From: Reyranella sp.
GTDB lineage: Bacteria; Pseudomonadota; Alphaproteobacteria; Reyranellales; Reyranellaceae
Length of the DNA: 64,000 bases
Direction of reading: 5' to 3'
Assembly: GCF_004297265.1 (NCBI RefSeq)
Contig: NZ_SCUT01000036.1
Location: 1 to 64,000 of the forward strand
Shown: positions 56,095 to 64,000 of the stretch, piece after piece
Position numbering within the stretch: position 1 is the first letter of the stretch
Layout of the letters: every line of letters begins with the position of its first letter
Notes under the pieces: generated by a model
What the model was told of the DNA's origin: nothing
The model's database searches: none
Seen by the model: the letters and a program-made list of their open reading frames with translations, nothing else
Position numbers and translations under genes: made by a program

Positions 56095-57097
56095 TCGCTT
56101 CACCACGAAACTGGCACGCTTTCCGCGCCTCGGCCTCGCCCACCTGCCGACGCCGCTGGAGCCGATGAAGCGGCTGACGGCGCATCTCGGCGGACCCCGC
56201 CTCTGGGTGAAGCGCGAGGACTGCACGGGCGTCGGTCTCGGCGGCAACAAGCTGCGCAAGCTCGACACCGTGCTGAGCGAAGCCGTCGCGGCGGGCGCCG
56301 ACACGCTGGTCTCGGGCGGCGTCGTGCAATCGAACAGCCAGCGCCAGGTTGCCGCCGCCGCGGCGAAGCTCGGCTTCGACTGCCATCTCGCCGTCTATCA
56401 CGGTCGCCTCGCGCCGCCTTCGCCCGACTATGAGAAGACCGGCAACGCGCTGCTCAACCGCCTGTTCGGTGCGACCCTGCACGACGTGCCGTGGAACGGC
56501 GATCGCAACGGCGCCATCCGCGACCTCGCCGACCGGCTGCGCGCGGCGGGCCGCACGCCCTACCTCGTCCCCTACGGCGTTTCCAATCCGCTGGGCGCCG
56601 TGGCCTATGCGTCGACCGTGACGGAGATCGCCGCGCAGGCCGAGACGCTGGGCTTCACGCCGCACTCGATCGTCCATTGCAGCGGCAGCGGCGCCACCCA
56701 GGCCGGGCTGGTCGTCGGCGCGCGTGCCTGCCTGCCCGACACGAAAATCGTCGGCATCGACATCGATGCCGAACCCGAGCGGGTGCGCGCCGACGTGCTG
56801 GCCTATGGCGGAGGCGCGGCCGACCTGTTGGACCAGCCGTTCGTGCCGGACGACGTCGAGGTCGTGGCCGGACATGCCGGGCCGGCCTATGGCGTGCCGC
56901 ATGCCGCGACGGTCGAAGCGATGAAGCTCGGCGCGCGACTGGAGGCGCTGGTGCTGGACCCGGTCTATTCCGGCAAGGGACTGGCCGGATTGATTGCGCT
57001 CATCGAGGCCGGGCGCTGGCACAAGGACCAGGACGTGATCTTCGTCCATACCGGCGGCGCGCCGGCGCTGTTCGCCTATCGTCACCTGTTCGACTGA
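56072..57097 (+). CDS. PLP-dependent D-cysteine desulfhydrase / ACC deaminase family enzyme
   Basis: 341 residues. PLP Lys lies in VGLGGNKLRKLDTVL; the SNSQRQVAAAAAKLGF segment and the Gly-rich CSGSGATQAG phosphate loop are typical of the DcyD/AcdS group, and FVHTGGAPALFAY closes the fold. It removes sulphide or amino groups from small D-amino acids or ACC; which one is not visible. The start is ATG 56072 (or 56078), inside the previous gene. An HSL-type esterase follows after 16 bp. Confidence 0.9.
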   Translation: MPMLSSADRFTTKLARFPRLGLAHLPTPLEPMKRLTAHLGGPRLWVKREDCTGVGLGGNKLRKLDTVLSEAVAAGADTLVSGGVVQSNSQRQVAAAAAKLGFDCHLAVYHGRLAPPSPDYEKTGNALLNRLFGATLHDVPWNGDRNGAIRDLADRLRAAGRTPYLVPYGVSNPLGAVAYASTVTEIAAQAETLGFTPHSIVHCSGSGATQAGLVVGARACLPDTKIVGIDIDAEPERVRADVLAYGGGAADLLDQPFVPDDVEVVAGHAGPAYGVPHAATVEAMKLGARLEALVLDPVYSGKGLAGLIALIEAGRWHKDQDVIFVHTGGAPALFAYRHLFD

Positions 57098-57113
57098 CTG
57101 CTGGAGACAAGAC

Positions 57114-58073
57114 ATGCTCGACGCCGAAGCCCGTATCCTGCTCGACCTGATGGAGGAGGCCACCAAGGCCGGCCGGCCGAAGCTCGAGACCCTGCCGCAT
57201 GCGGTCGGCCGCGCGGCGGTCGACAAGATGTCGGAGGACAGCGAGGCCGATCCGCCGCAGGTCGGCGACACGGTCGACGGCGTCTTCGCCGGGCCGGGCG
57301 GCCCGATCAAGTACCGCCGCTACCTGCCGCTCGGCGTCACTCTGGCGCTGACGCAGGGCAACCTGCCGACGCTGATCTACTATCACGGCGGCGGCTTCGT
57401 GATCGGCACCATCGAGACGCACGATTCGACCTGCCGGCGGCTCGCGAACAAGAGCCGCTGCCAGGTGATCTCGATCGACTACCGCCTGTCGCCCGAGCAT
57501 CCCTTCCCCGCGCCGATCGACGACGGCATCGCCGCGTTCCGCCACATCCGCGACCACGCCGATACGTTCGGCGCCGATCCCGCGCGCCTCGCGGTCGGCG
57601 GCGATTCGGCGGGCGGCGCGGTGGCCGCCGTCGTCTGCCAGGCGATGCGCGATGCGAAGGAAGCGGGCCCCGCCTTCCAGATGCTGATCTATCCCGCGAC
57701 CGATTCCAGCAAGGAGAGCGGCTCGCGCCAGCAGTTCGCCGAGGGATATTTCCTCACCAAGGGCCTGATGGACTGGTTCTGGAAGGCCTATGTGCCGGCC
57801 GGCACCGACCTTTCGGACCTGCGCCTGTCGCCGCTGCTGGCAAAGGACTTCACCGGCCTGCCGCCCGCCTTCGTGCTGACCGCCGGCCACGACCCGCTGC
57901 GCGACGAGGGCCGCGCCTATGCCAACCGGCTGATCGACGCCGGCGTGAAGACCACCTACGTCAACTACCCCGGCACCATCCACGGCTTCTTCTCCCTCAC
58001 GCGGTTCCTGCAGCAGGGCCTGAAGGCCAACGACGAGGCCGCCGCGGTGATGGGCGCGTTCTTCGGGACGTGA
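57114..58073 (+). CDS. HSL-family alpha/beta hydrolase (esterase)
   Basis: 319 residues. The HSL-type features are intact: YYHGGGFVIGT (HGGG oxyanion), VGGDSAGGAVAAVV (GDSAG nucleophile), acidic AGHDPLRDEG and His IHGFFSLTRF. It hydrolyses short-chain esters or related substrates. ATG 57114 follows the PLP gene by 16 bp, so Tct-binding protein, two hydrolases and the PLP enzyme form one operon, suggesting that an amino-acid-like ligand is processed. Two repeat elements follow its stop. Confidence 0.92.
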   Translation: MLDAEARILLDLMEEATKAGRPKLETLPHAVGRAAVDKMSEDSEADPPQVGDTVDGVFAGPGGPIKYRRYLPLGVTLALTQGNLPTLIYYHGGGFVIGTIETHDSTCRRLANKSRCQVISIDYRLSPEHPFPAPIDDGIAAFRHIRDHADTFGADPARLAVGGDSAGGAVAAVVCQAMRDAKEAGPAFQMLIYPATDSSKESGSRQQFAEGYFLTKGLMDWFWKAYVPAGTDLSDLRLSPLLAKDFTGLPPAFVLTAGHDPLRDEGRAYANRLIDAGVKTTYVNYPGTIHGFFSLTRFLQQGLKANDEAAAVMGAFFGT

Positions 58074-58078
58074 TCATT

Positions 58079-58160
58079 GGAGCGCGCAACTCCAGTTGCG
58101 CTCATGACTCATGATGCGCCACTTCAGCGCGGGGGTTACCCCGCGCGCAGTGGCGCGCGC
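58079..58160. repeat. Inverted repeat, family B copy 2 (degenerate)
   Basis: The left part (58079-58101, GGAGCGCGCAACTCCAGTTG + CGC) matches copy 1 closely, including the TCATGA-type centre. The right side GCGCCACTTCAGCGC...GTGGCGCGCGC is interrupted by a GCGGGGGTTACCCCGC hairpin, i.e. it looks inserted or diverged. It lies directly after the esterase gene. Confidence 0.75.
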
Positions 58161-58195
58161 CCAGCAAAGACTCCGGGACGGGAGGCCGTGCGTTG

Positions 58196-58287
58196 CCCCC
58201 TCACCCAGCCTCTCCCCCTGGCGGGGGAGAGGAGTTTGAAAACTCATGTTCCTCGCCCCCGCTAGGGGGAGAGGTTAGGTGAGGGGG
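58196..58287. repeat. Intergenic inverted repeat, family A copy 3, overlapping the cyclase 3' end
   Basis: About 92 bp with outer CCCCCTCACCCAGCCTCTCC and GGGGGAGAGGTTAGGTGAGG arms and internal CTCGCCCCC/GGCGGGGGAG. It lies between the esterase gene and the cyclase stop at 58262, and its right arm is inside the cyclase reading frame (58262-58287), where it encodes the last residues PSPNLSP. Confidence 0.85.
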
Positions 58288-60067
58288 TTACAGGCGGTGC
58301 CAGCCGCACGAACCCGACCGGCTTGTCGAAGCCCTTCAGCGCGACCTCTTCCTCGCGCTTCGACACGTCGGCGATGACTCCCTGGACGGCGGGATCGTCG
58401 GCGACCGCACGCGACAGCACCACGTCGCCACCGGCACTCTGCCCCTGCAGGCGCGCGGCCATGTTCACCGTGGAGCCGAAATAGTCGAGGCGGTCGTTCA
58501 GCGTCACCACCACGCTCGGCCCCATATGGACTCCGAGCTTCAAGGTCAGATCCTGGTCGGCAATGCGGGCCTGCATGGAAAGCGCGGCCCGCACCGCGTC
58601 GGCGGGGTCGCCGAACGAGGCCATCACCGCGTCGCCGATGGTCTTCACCACCGCGCCGTCATGGTCGCGCACGATGGCGGCCAGCAGCGCGAAATGCTCG
58701 CGCACCACGTTGTAGGCCGCGGCATCGCCCAACCGCTCGTAGAGCGCGGTCGAGCCGCGCAGGTCGGAGAAGAGCAGCGCCACCTGGCTCACCCCCGCCT
58801 CGTCGCCCGGCCGCAGGGTCGCGGCGGCGAAGAGATCGCGGAAGGCCTGCAGCGAGATCACCTCCGGCGCGGTGAGCGCCTCGCGCGTCCAGGTGCGATC
58901 CTCGATCAGCGCCGCCAGCTCGAAGCCCGCCTCGTTCACGAACTCGATCGTCCCTGCTTCGCCCGATGGAGGAAGCGCCTCGACGCCGGCCGCCGTCACA
59001 CGCAGGCCGGGGAACGGCCCGCCCTCATGCTCCACGTCGATCGTTTCGCCGGGATGCAGCGTGCGCAGCCGGTAGCGGCCCGGCGGCAGATCGACCGAAA
59101 CGCGCCGCCGCTCCCCCGGCGCCAGCAGCAGCTGGACCGCGACATGCGGCGTCGCCATCGGGCCGCTCAAACAGAAGCCGCCCGCCATCAGCGGCCGCAC
59201 CGACGGCGCCGGCGCAAAGGTGAGCTCGACGTTCTTCTCGAAATCGCGGTCGTAATCGATGTTGCAGGAGGGACAGTGCGCGCCGCGCGGCAGCTCCGAC
59301 AGGGCCGAGGCCGAGAGCTTGGGCCCGCGGCAGTTGGTGCAGAGCAGGTCCCAGCTCATGGTCAGCAGCCCCGCCCGCACCGAGGCGAGGCAGCCCTCGA
59401 TCGCGGCGCGCGGCGCCACGCCGATCTGGCGCGCCAGCCGCTTGGGCTTGAGATGGGCGAGATCGCCCGCCATGCCGCCCAGCACCGTGCCGGTCAGCAC
59501 CCGGCCGAGCCCGTTGCCGTAGGGGCTGCGGTCGATCTCCACCGCCATCGCCGCCGCGCGCTCGAACGCGCCCTCCGGCAGCGCCGGCTTCGGCAGCTCG
59601 AACGGCGTCTCGCGCTCGCCCTTGAGGAAGGACACGGCCTCCAGGACGCGCTTGCCCACGGCGGCGCCGGCCTGCTCGGCCAGCCGCTTGCCGAACAGGC
59701 GGCCCATCAGGGTGAGCGGCTCCCATTCGAGCGCGTAGCGGACCAGCGAGCCGCCCTTGCCGTCGGGCTCGAGATCAAACACCGGCCCGAAGCGGCGGAA
59801 CGGCCCCTTGGAGAAGACCCGCGACACGTTGAAATGCCGGCCCAGCACCCACTCGTAGGGCTTCTCCTCCCATTCGAGCGTGAACCCCGCCGCCTTGCCC
59901 CGGCCGCGGCGCAGCACCGTGCCGTTGGGCTGCGGCGTCTCCTCCAGCAGATAGGGCGGCAGGCCCATCGCCTCGTTGAAGCGGTTGGTGTCGGCCAGCA
60001 CCGGCCACAACACGGACGGCGGCAGATCGAAGGTCCAGCTCCAGGTGCGGCGCGAGAGAGGCGGCAT
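58262..60067 (-). CDS. Class III adenylate/guanylate cyclase with SRPBCC and zinc-ribbon N-terminus
   Basis: 601 residues. It begins with an SRPBCC-like ligand fold (about residues 5-150; TWSFDLPPSVLWPVLADTNRF, GPFRRFGPVFDLEPDGKGG), then a DUF5939-type part with a CxxC-CxxC ribbon (LLCTNCRGPKLS, HCPSCNIDYD), and the C-terminal cyclase domain with metal site LLFSDLRGSTALYERLG, KTIGDAVMASFGD and DYFGSTVNMAARL (Asn/Arg for catalysis; Lys and Asp suit ATP). The stop region is made of repeat A: the last residues PVTPSPNLSP come from it. The regulatory ligand and the downstream cAMP target are unknown. Confidence 0.9.
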   Translation of the reverse strand: MPPLSRRTWSWTFDLPPSVLWPVLADTNRFNEAMGLPPYLLEETPQPNGTVLRRGRGKAAGFTLEWEEKPYEWVLGRHFNVSRVFSKGPFRRFGPVFDLEPDGKGGSLVRYALEWEPLTLMGRLFGKRLAEQAGAAVGKRVLEAVSFLKGERETPFELPKPALPEGAFERAAAMAVEIDRSPYGNGLGRVLTGTVLGGMAGDLAHLKPKRLARQIGVAPRAAIEGCLASVRAGLLTMSWDLLCTNCRGPKLSASALSELPRGAHCPSCNIDYDRDFEKNVELTFAPAPSVRPLMAGGFCLSGPMATPHVAVQLLLAPGERRRVSVDLPPGRYRLRTLHPGETIDVEHEGGPFPGLRVTAAGVEALPPSGEAGTIEFVNEAGFELAALIEDRTWTREALTAPEVISLQAFRDLFAAATLRPGDEAGVSQVALLFSDLRGSTALYERLGDAAAYNVVREHFALLAAIVRDHDGAVVKTIGDAVMASFGDPADAVRAALSMQARIADQDLTLKLGVHMGPSVVVTLNDRLDYFGSTVNMAARLQGQSAGGDVVLSRAVADDPAVQGVIADVSKREEEVALKGFDKPVGFVRLAPPVTPSPNLSP

Positions 60068-60285
60068 GGGGCTGGTACTGTAGCACGCGGGCGGGCGGAT
60101 CAGGGGTGAAGGATCGATAGAATAACCCCTCTAAGTCTATACTCCATTCCAGCGAGAGAGGGCGCCACAGCGCGCAATCTTGAACTGTTTGCTATAGTGA
60201 TTATCTTGCCCGAATTGAAGTGATTGTTTGCGCCCGTCTGAACTGGCATTGGCAACAACTCTTTCACGCTTGGCCCGCTAACAAC
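60068..60285. other. Low-GC intergenic region at the start of the right-hand island
   Basis: About 218 bp between the cyclase start and the PIN gene ATG 60286. Base composition falls sharply from here. A promoter-like pair TTGAAC (60180-60185), 16 bp, TATCTT lies 75-100 bp before the PIN gene; I give it low weight. A GTG at 60220 would add 22 residues to the PIN protein. No RNA or repeat is seen. Confidence 0.4.
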
Positions 60286-61152
60286 ATGATGAAAACAAGA
60301 CAAACTTGGCACCGTTGGCGGGAGCGAATCTGCTTTCGGTATCTGCCCACGTTCGTCAACGGGTTGATTCATCTATCGACGTACGAAGCACGAAGGCAGC
60401 TTCGACTCTCTCCTCTCAAAGTGTTGGTAGATGTGAACGTCTTCGCCCACGGCGTAACGCACGAAACTCAGTGGGTAACAACCGGGTACTCAGATGTTTG
60501 GCAAGCTGAGCTGGGCTATCTCGCGCGCGTGCCCGTCCATGCACCTGACTGCGCGACGGACCTATACAGAAGCGTCCAAATCCTTCCGGGCATCGCGCAC
60601 CTTGCGCGCCTCGGGTTCATTGCAATGAAAACTTCGACCGAGCTGAAAGCCGAGGAATACCGCCTTGCGCCCGCGCGGCTCCAAGGCGGCAGCTACTACG
60701 ACTACAACGTCTTTCAAGGCATTCGCCCCCAGATCCTCGACACGCTCTCATTCGGCGGATACACATTCGAAGAACTGTCGAGCAAGAAGCATCAACGCGA
60801 GCGATTGGATGCTTCGGAGGACCCGCTGTATCAAAGCCTTCTGTACCATCTGGAGCAGAAGCGAAGCCAAGATGCTTGGCATCTTCGTACCGCTGAAGCG
60901 CATGACTGCTTCTGCTTCCTCACAATGGATTTTGATCTGATCAAAAGGTTCGAAGAGGTAAAGCATCTGGAACCATTAACGTCATTGAGAACGAAACTGA
61001 TGACACCAGAGGCGCTAGGCAAGTATCTGCGTCTTCATCCCATTCCACCGCGCGTTCTCAGTTACAATGGAGCCAGCTTTCCGGTGCGACCCGATCTGAA
61101 CCAACCTGGAAGCAGACGCTATGACTGGCCGAAAAAACGTCCCTCGGCCTGA
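60286..61152 (+). CDS. PIN-domain protein (putative ribonuclease) in low-GC region
   Basis: 288 residues from ATG 60286 (a GTG at 60220 would give 310). The PIN pattern is present: KVLVDVNVFAHGVTHE (first Asp, D-x-N), TSTELKAEE (mid Glu), SQDAWHLRTAEAHDCFCFLTMDFDLI (Asp in DAWHL and in TMDFD), the arrangement of the four acidic metal ligands in PIN nucleases. By my count they are residues 49, 119, 196 and 215. The N-terminal 40 residues and the C-terminal 70 (RLHPIPPRVLSYNGAS...) are extra. There is no adjacent antitoxin gene, so a plain VapBC pair is unlikely. Lower GC and rare codons suggest transfer. Confidence 0.75.
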   Translation: MMKTRQTWHRWRERICFRYLPTFVNGLIHLSTYEARRQLRLSPLKVLVDVNVFAHGVTHETQWVTTGYSDVWQAELGYLARVPVHAPDCATDLYRSVQILPGIAHLARLGFIAMKTSTELKAEEYRLAPARLQGGSYYDYNVFQGIRPQILDTLSFGGYTFEELSSKKHQRERLDASEDPLYQSLLYHLEQKRSQDAWHLRTAEAHDCFCFLTMDFDLIKRFEEVKHLEPLTSLRTKLMTPEALGKYLRLHPIPPRVLSYNGASFPVRPDLNQPGSRRYDWPKKRPSA

Positions 61153-61186
61153 AGCGTCCACCACATCGATCTGGTCGGTTTCACGC

Positions 61187-64000
61187 TCAGCCTGCAATAC
61201 GTCTGCTCAGAGCGATCGCCGCGGGTGACCCACGAGCAGTCACCTTTGCGAGCAACTTTAAGAACGCTTCCCGATTTTTCTGATCGGCAGCGAGTTCATC
61301 ACGCCTCTGCGCCCAGCACGCACTCAAGAACTCTATGAGGCTATCTTCAACATCATGCTTCCAATCGTAATCGGCGAAGCGCTCAACTTTTGGCAGCAGC
61401 CAATTTATAGCTGGTAGCAGCAATTCGCTTGGGCCTGGAAGCACAACAAAAGCCGCAAAATGGGAGACAATTCGTGGTGTTGCTCCCCAATAACCGATTG
61501 CCTTCTCGTATACCTCCTCAAGCTGCCTAAAGATCGCGGCATGTTCTTCATTAGTCAGTTGCCGTGTCCAGCGCGCGTCCAATGCCAGCAACTGTACTAC
61601 GACTGCGTCGAGGTCGAAATACGCAACCTTGCTCGGGCTCCATGACTCTTGACTAATTGCGAAATCAATCATTGGCCGCCAGATTCCAACAAAGGTATTG
61701 GCCGAGCCAGTAGCGGCGTATCCTGTAGTGAACCAATTCCAGAAAAAGTACTCGACCCAGCGATGCGCGAACGCGCCATGCGCCACAATTGGCTTCCAGA
61801 GTTCTCGACGTGACTCTTCGTCGGGCCGGCTCGGAATGCTCCTGGCGACCATCTGCAATGTCCAGTTGTCAAACTCTGATGGCGTACCTTCTAGACGATC
61901 GCGGCTATCTGCCCGGATAACAGGCAGCCTATTGAGCACGAGCGCCAAAAGTTCCTTCAGAATCGCTACCCACGCCTTGTTCTCCGCTGGTGTCGCTTCT
62001 GCCAAATTCAGCCATCCGAAGGCGGCCATGATCACGTGCTCGTCCAGCGCCAAGCGCTCTGGTCGAAGCTTACGTCGCTGGCCGCTTCCTTCTTCGTGCT
62101 CCTCTGGCTCGCGAACTACTCTTCGCTCAGGATATTGCTTCTCATAATGCTCATCGAGAGTCTTTCGTAACTCAATATTGAGCGATTGTAGTTCGGGAAT
62201 TGCGTCAGACAATTGGCCGGCCTCAAATTGCTCAATGAGCTTCCTTCTTGAGGCGACAGCTTCTTCGACAGTCTGATACCTCGCCATTTGGCGAACTGCC
62301 GACCACCTCGCTGCCAACGCAATGGAATGCGGAAACAGTGTTCCAAGATTTGCTCGCGCGTCCGCAATACGCGTCATAACCAACCCTGTGGTGGCATATC
62401 GAAACGCCGTGATAGCCGCGGCAACGAGCTTCCTTGCCAGCGAATCTGAAGGATCGGTTACGAGAAGCATGACACCACACTCGGCTGCAAACGAGTCCCA
62501 GCGCTGATCACCGATTGCGACTTCACTCGAAAATCGATCCGTTTGAAAGTTAAGTGTTTCCTCCAATCTCGCTCGACACCATGCGATTCGAGTTGGGTCA
62601 TCCTGGAGCCAAGGCCAACTCTTAGCAATTAAGAGCGCAATTCCCGAAATGACCGCATCAATCGCTTCCCAGTAAGGCCCTTTGCGATCTGTGAGTGATT
62701 CAGTCAGGTGCGGCTCAAGTGACTTAAGCAACGTCCAAATCGACTCGGTTTGCTCCCGAGTTAGATCCCCGCTTGCATGAAGAAGCTTACGGCATTGGAA
62801 AGGCAGCAGCCTCCGATTCTGCTCCTCCATAAGCCTCTGCAAGCTCGCTTCGTTCTTGCTCGCAATTTCTGCCGGCCAAGAGAAGGAGACTGGCACAAGC
62901 TCCGCTCCCTGCGCCTCGAATAGGTAATTCTCTGGTCTCAATCGCTCAATCAGCAATCTTAAGGACTCTTTTGAATCGTCTTCTGATAGATGTGCCTCCC
63001 ACTTTGAACGCACGTCTTCGAATAGCGAGGCATACTCAGGCCGCCCCAGCATGCTTCTCGCAATCGGCCCCTCCGGATAGAGCAAGCTTTCCGAACGATG
63101 GGGAAGACGCGAGAACGCTGCAGCCATATCGAACAGCTGCCTAGATTGATGACCCCAGTAACCTAGGGGTCCAGTACTGTCCGTAGACTTTAGAGTCGCA
63201 AGCTGAAAATCCCAACTCCAGAAATACCAAACAGAAAACAGAGGCCTGAGCACATTCGCAAAGAGATGCGGTGCTAGCTTGCCAACATTCATAAGTATCC
63301 CGGCGAACGCCAGTGACTCACTCTCGTTGATAATTCTTGTCAACCAATGGGCAATGGACTGTTGTTGATGAATTTTGGCGTACAGCCAGAACTCCAGTGC
63401 CATCAACGCTGAAACCACCTGCGAGGCGCTATGGACAGGCCCATCGTGATGCCAACGGTAAACGTTTGAATTGCCGAACCATCGTCGGCTCTCGCCCGCC
63501 ACAGTAACGTCCATCCAACACTTATCTCTGGTGTATCGATGTGTGGCGAAGTTCGTCAGCCGAATAACAAAAGACAGTGCTTCTTGCGGTGCCTCGTTGA
63601 GGAACGAGAGAAACGGGCCTCGAAAGTATGCCGGAGGTTCACCCTCTGGCCAATACGACAGGCCACACCCTGGCAGGCTCGAACTGCCGAAGTCATCTTC
63701 ATCGGATGCTTCTTCAATGCAAACGGCAAGTAGAACCTCCAGCGCCGCCTCTGGATTTGCCCGCGCCAGCCGAGCAAAGGGATCTCCCGCAAGGCAGGCA
63801 TTTCGAAACTGTGAGAGAACGTGCCGTTGCGGTCCATCCTGCCAATGGCTGCTTCTGCGTCTTCCTCCCAAGAATGGGGGAATGACTGGCTGAACCGGAG
63901 GCCCCGCGTCCACTCGCCTCGCCTCGGCGCGTTCCTTGCTTACGCGAGCAACACGTTCACTAATTTGGGCACTGATTGGCCTTCGGCCCGCAAGCTCCAG
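61187..64000 (-). CDS. Very large helical protein of unknown function, 5' end beyond window (partial)
   Basis: At least 937 residues; the frame stays open to base 64000 without a stop, and GTG 63913 is only the first start-like codon inside the window. Most of the visible part is predicted helical. A recognisable segment, GPFLSFLNEAPQEALSFVIRLTNFATHRY, resembles helical repeats of large NTPases, and Trp-rich stretches are common (SVWYFWSWDFQL, WVEYFFWNWFTTGY). No Walker motif is in the visible part; it may lie upstream. Composition is lower in GC than the core genes. It is convergent with the PIN gene (34 bp gap) and shares the foreign look. A sensor half of a STAND-type defence protein is a guess. 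Confidence 0.65.
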   Translation of the reverse strand: MELAGRRPISAQISERVARVSKERAEARRVDAGPPVQPVIPPFLGGRRRSSHWQDGPQRHVLSQFRNACLAGDPFARLARANPEAALEVLLAVCIEEASDEDDFGSSSLPGCGLSYWPEGEPPAYFRGPFLSFLNEAPQEALSFVIRLTNFATHRYTRDKCWMDVTVAGESRRWFGNSNVYRWHHDGPVHSASQVVSALMALEFWLYAKIHQQQSIAHWLTRIINESESLAFAGILMNVGKLAPHLFANVLRPLFSVWYFWSWDFQLATLKSTDSTGPLGYWGHQSRQLFDMAAAFSRLPHRSESLLYPEGPIARSMLGRPEYASLFEDVRSKWEAHLSEDDSKESLRLLIERLRPENYLFEAQGAELVPVSFSWPAEIASKNEASLQRLMEEQNRRLLPFQCRKLLHASGDLTREQTESIWTLLKSLEPHLTESLTDRKGPYWEAIDAVISGIALLIAKSWPWLQDDPTRIAWCRARLEETLNFQTDRFSSEVAIGDQRWDSFAAECGVMLLVTDPSDSLARKLVAAAITAFRYATTGLVMTRIADARANLGTLFPHSIALAARWSAVRQMARYQTVEEAVASRRKLIEQFEAGQLSDAIPELQSLNIELRKTLDEHYEKQYPERRVVREPEEHEEGSGQRRKLRPERLALDEHVIMAAFGWLNLAEATPAENKAWVAILKELLALVLNRLPVIRADSRDRLEGTPSEFDNWTLQMVARSIPSRPDEESRRELWKPIVAHGAFAHRWVEYFFWNWFTTGYAATGSANTFVGIWRPMIDFAISQESWSPSKVAYFDLDAVVVQLLALDARWTRQLTNEEHAAIFRQLEEVYEKAIGYWGATPRIVSHFAAFVVLPGPSELLLPAINWLLPKVERFADYDWKHDVEDSLIEFLSACWAQRRDELAADQKNREAFLKLLAKVTARGSPAAIALSRRIAG

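Noticed and set aside
60286..61152. VapC toxin of a VapBC pair
   Set aside because: The protein is far longer than VapC and there is no small antitoxin gene directly before or after it.

Overview
The window reads as a chromosome segment of a GC-rich alphaproteobacterium. Evidence: very high third-position GC in almost every gene, aerobic-type cobaltochelatase genes cobS-cobT next to bolA, a DnaJ-domain gene and rpmB, an Atm1-type exporter, a fused methylmalonyl-CoA mutase with MeaB, and many CoA-transferase, TRAP and Tct-type uptake genes. A soil or water member of the Rhodospirillales/Reyranella kind would fit, but that is inference.

Layout. 1-852 is the 3' end of secA. 0.9-6.0 kb holds small secreted proteins, two regulators (Crp/Fnr-like and XRE), two methyltransferases, a STAS-like protein and a Rap1a/Tai-like protein. 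6.0-8.2 kb is a TonB-dependent receptor whose promoter is covered by two Zur-box-like sites. 8.3-10.3 kb has a tyrosine phosphatase and an epoxide hydrolase. 10.3-15.9 kb is a complete Opp/Dpp-type peptide ABC importer operon (minus strand). 16.1-18.3 kb is an MFS carrier plus a FAS1-like/MaoC dehydratase. 18.3-21.8 kb has a GNAT enzyme, two iron/2-oxoglutarate oxygenases and a TTC38-like TPR protein. 21.9-25.0 kb is a minus-strand housekeeping operon (48-aa membrane protein, xerD, accA, LLM oxidoreductase), divergent from aroK-aroB-CNNM transporter-DUF2889 (25.2-28.9 kb). 29.0-34.6 kb is bolA / DnaJ / cobS / cobT / phytase-like esterase / rpmB. 34.6-39.2 kb is YcgN-like, meaB, MFS and an Atm1-type ABC exporter, followed by a DUF3108 protein.

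40.4-48.7 kb is a compact nine-gene catabolic operon: TRAP importer (small permease, large permease, binding protein), a CoA-transferase, an alpha-methylacyl-CoA racemase homologue, two acyl-CoA dehydrogenases and a crotonase, ending against an IclR regulator. The likely logic is uptake of an unknown (perhaps branched) carboxylate, CoA activation, epimerisation, dehydrogenation and hydration. Upstream on the minus strand are methylmalonyl-CoA mutase and an intracellular PHA depolymerase. 53.0-58.1 kb has a GST, a DUF3833 lipoprotein, a Tct-type binding protein, a nucleophile-less alpha/beta hydrolase, a PLP enzyme of the D-cysteine desulfhydrase family and an HSL-type esterase. 58.3-60.1 kb is a class III cyclase with an SRPBCC N-terminus.

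From about 60.1 kb to the end, base composition drops and the genes look foreign: a PIN-domain protein and a very large protein that runs off the window. This is the best candidate for accessory, possibly defence-related, DNA.

Two families of intergenic inverted repeats (three and two copies) and several single palindromes sit between convergent genes; one repeat copy supplies the C-terminus of the cyclase. No tRNA, rRNA, CRISPR array, transposase or integron was recognised.
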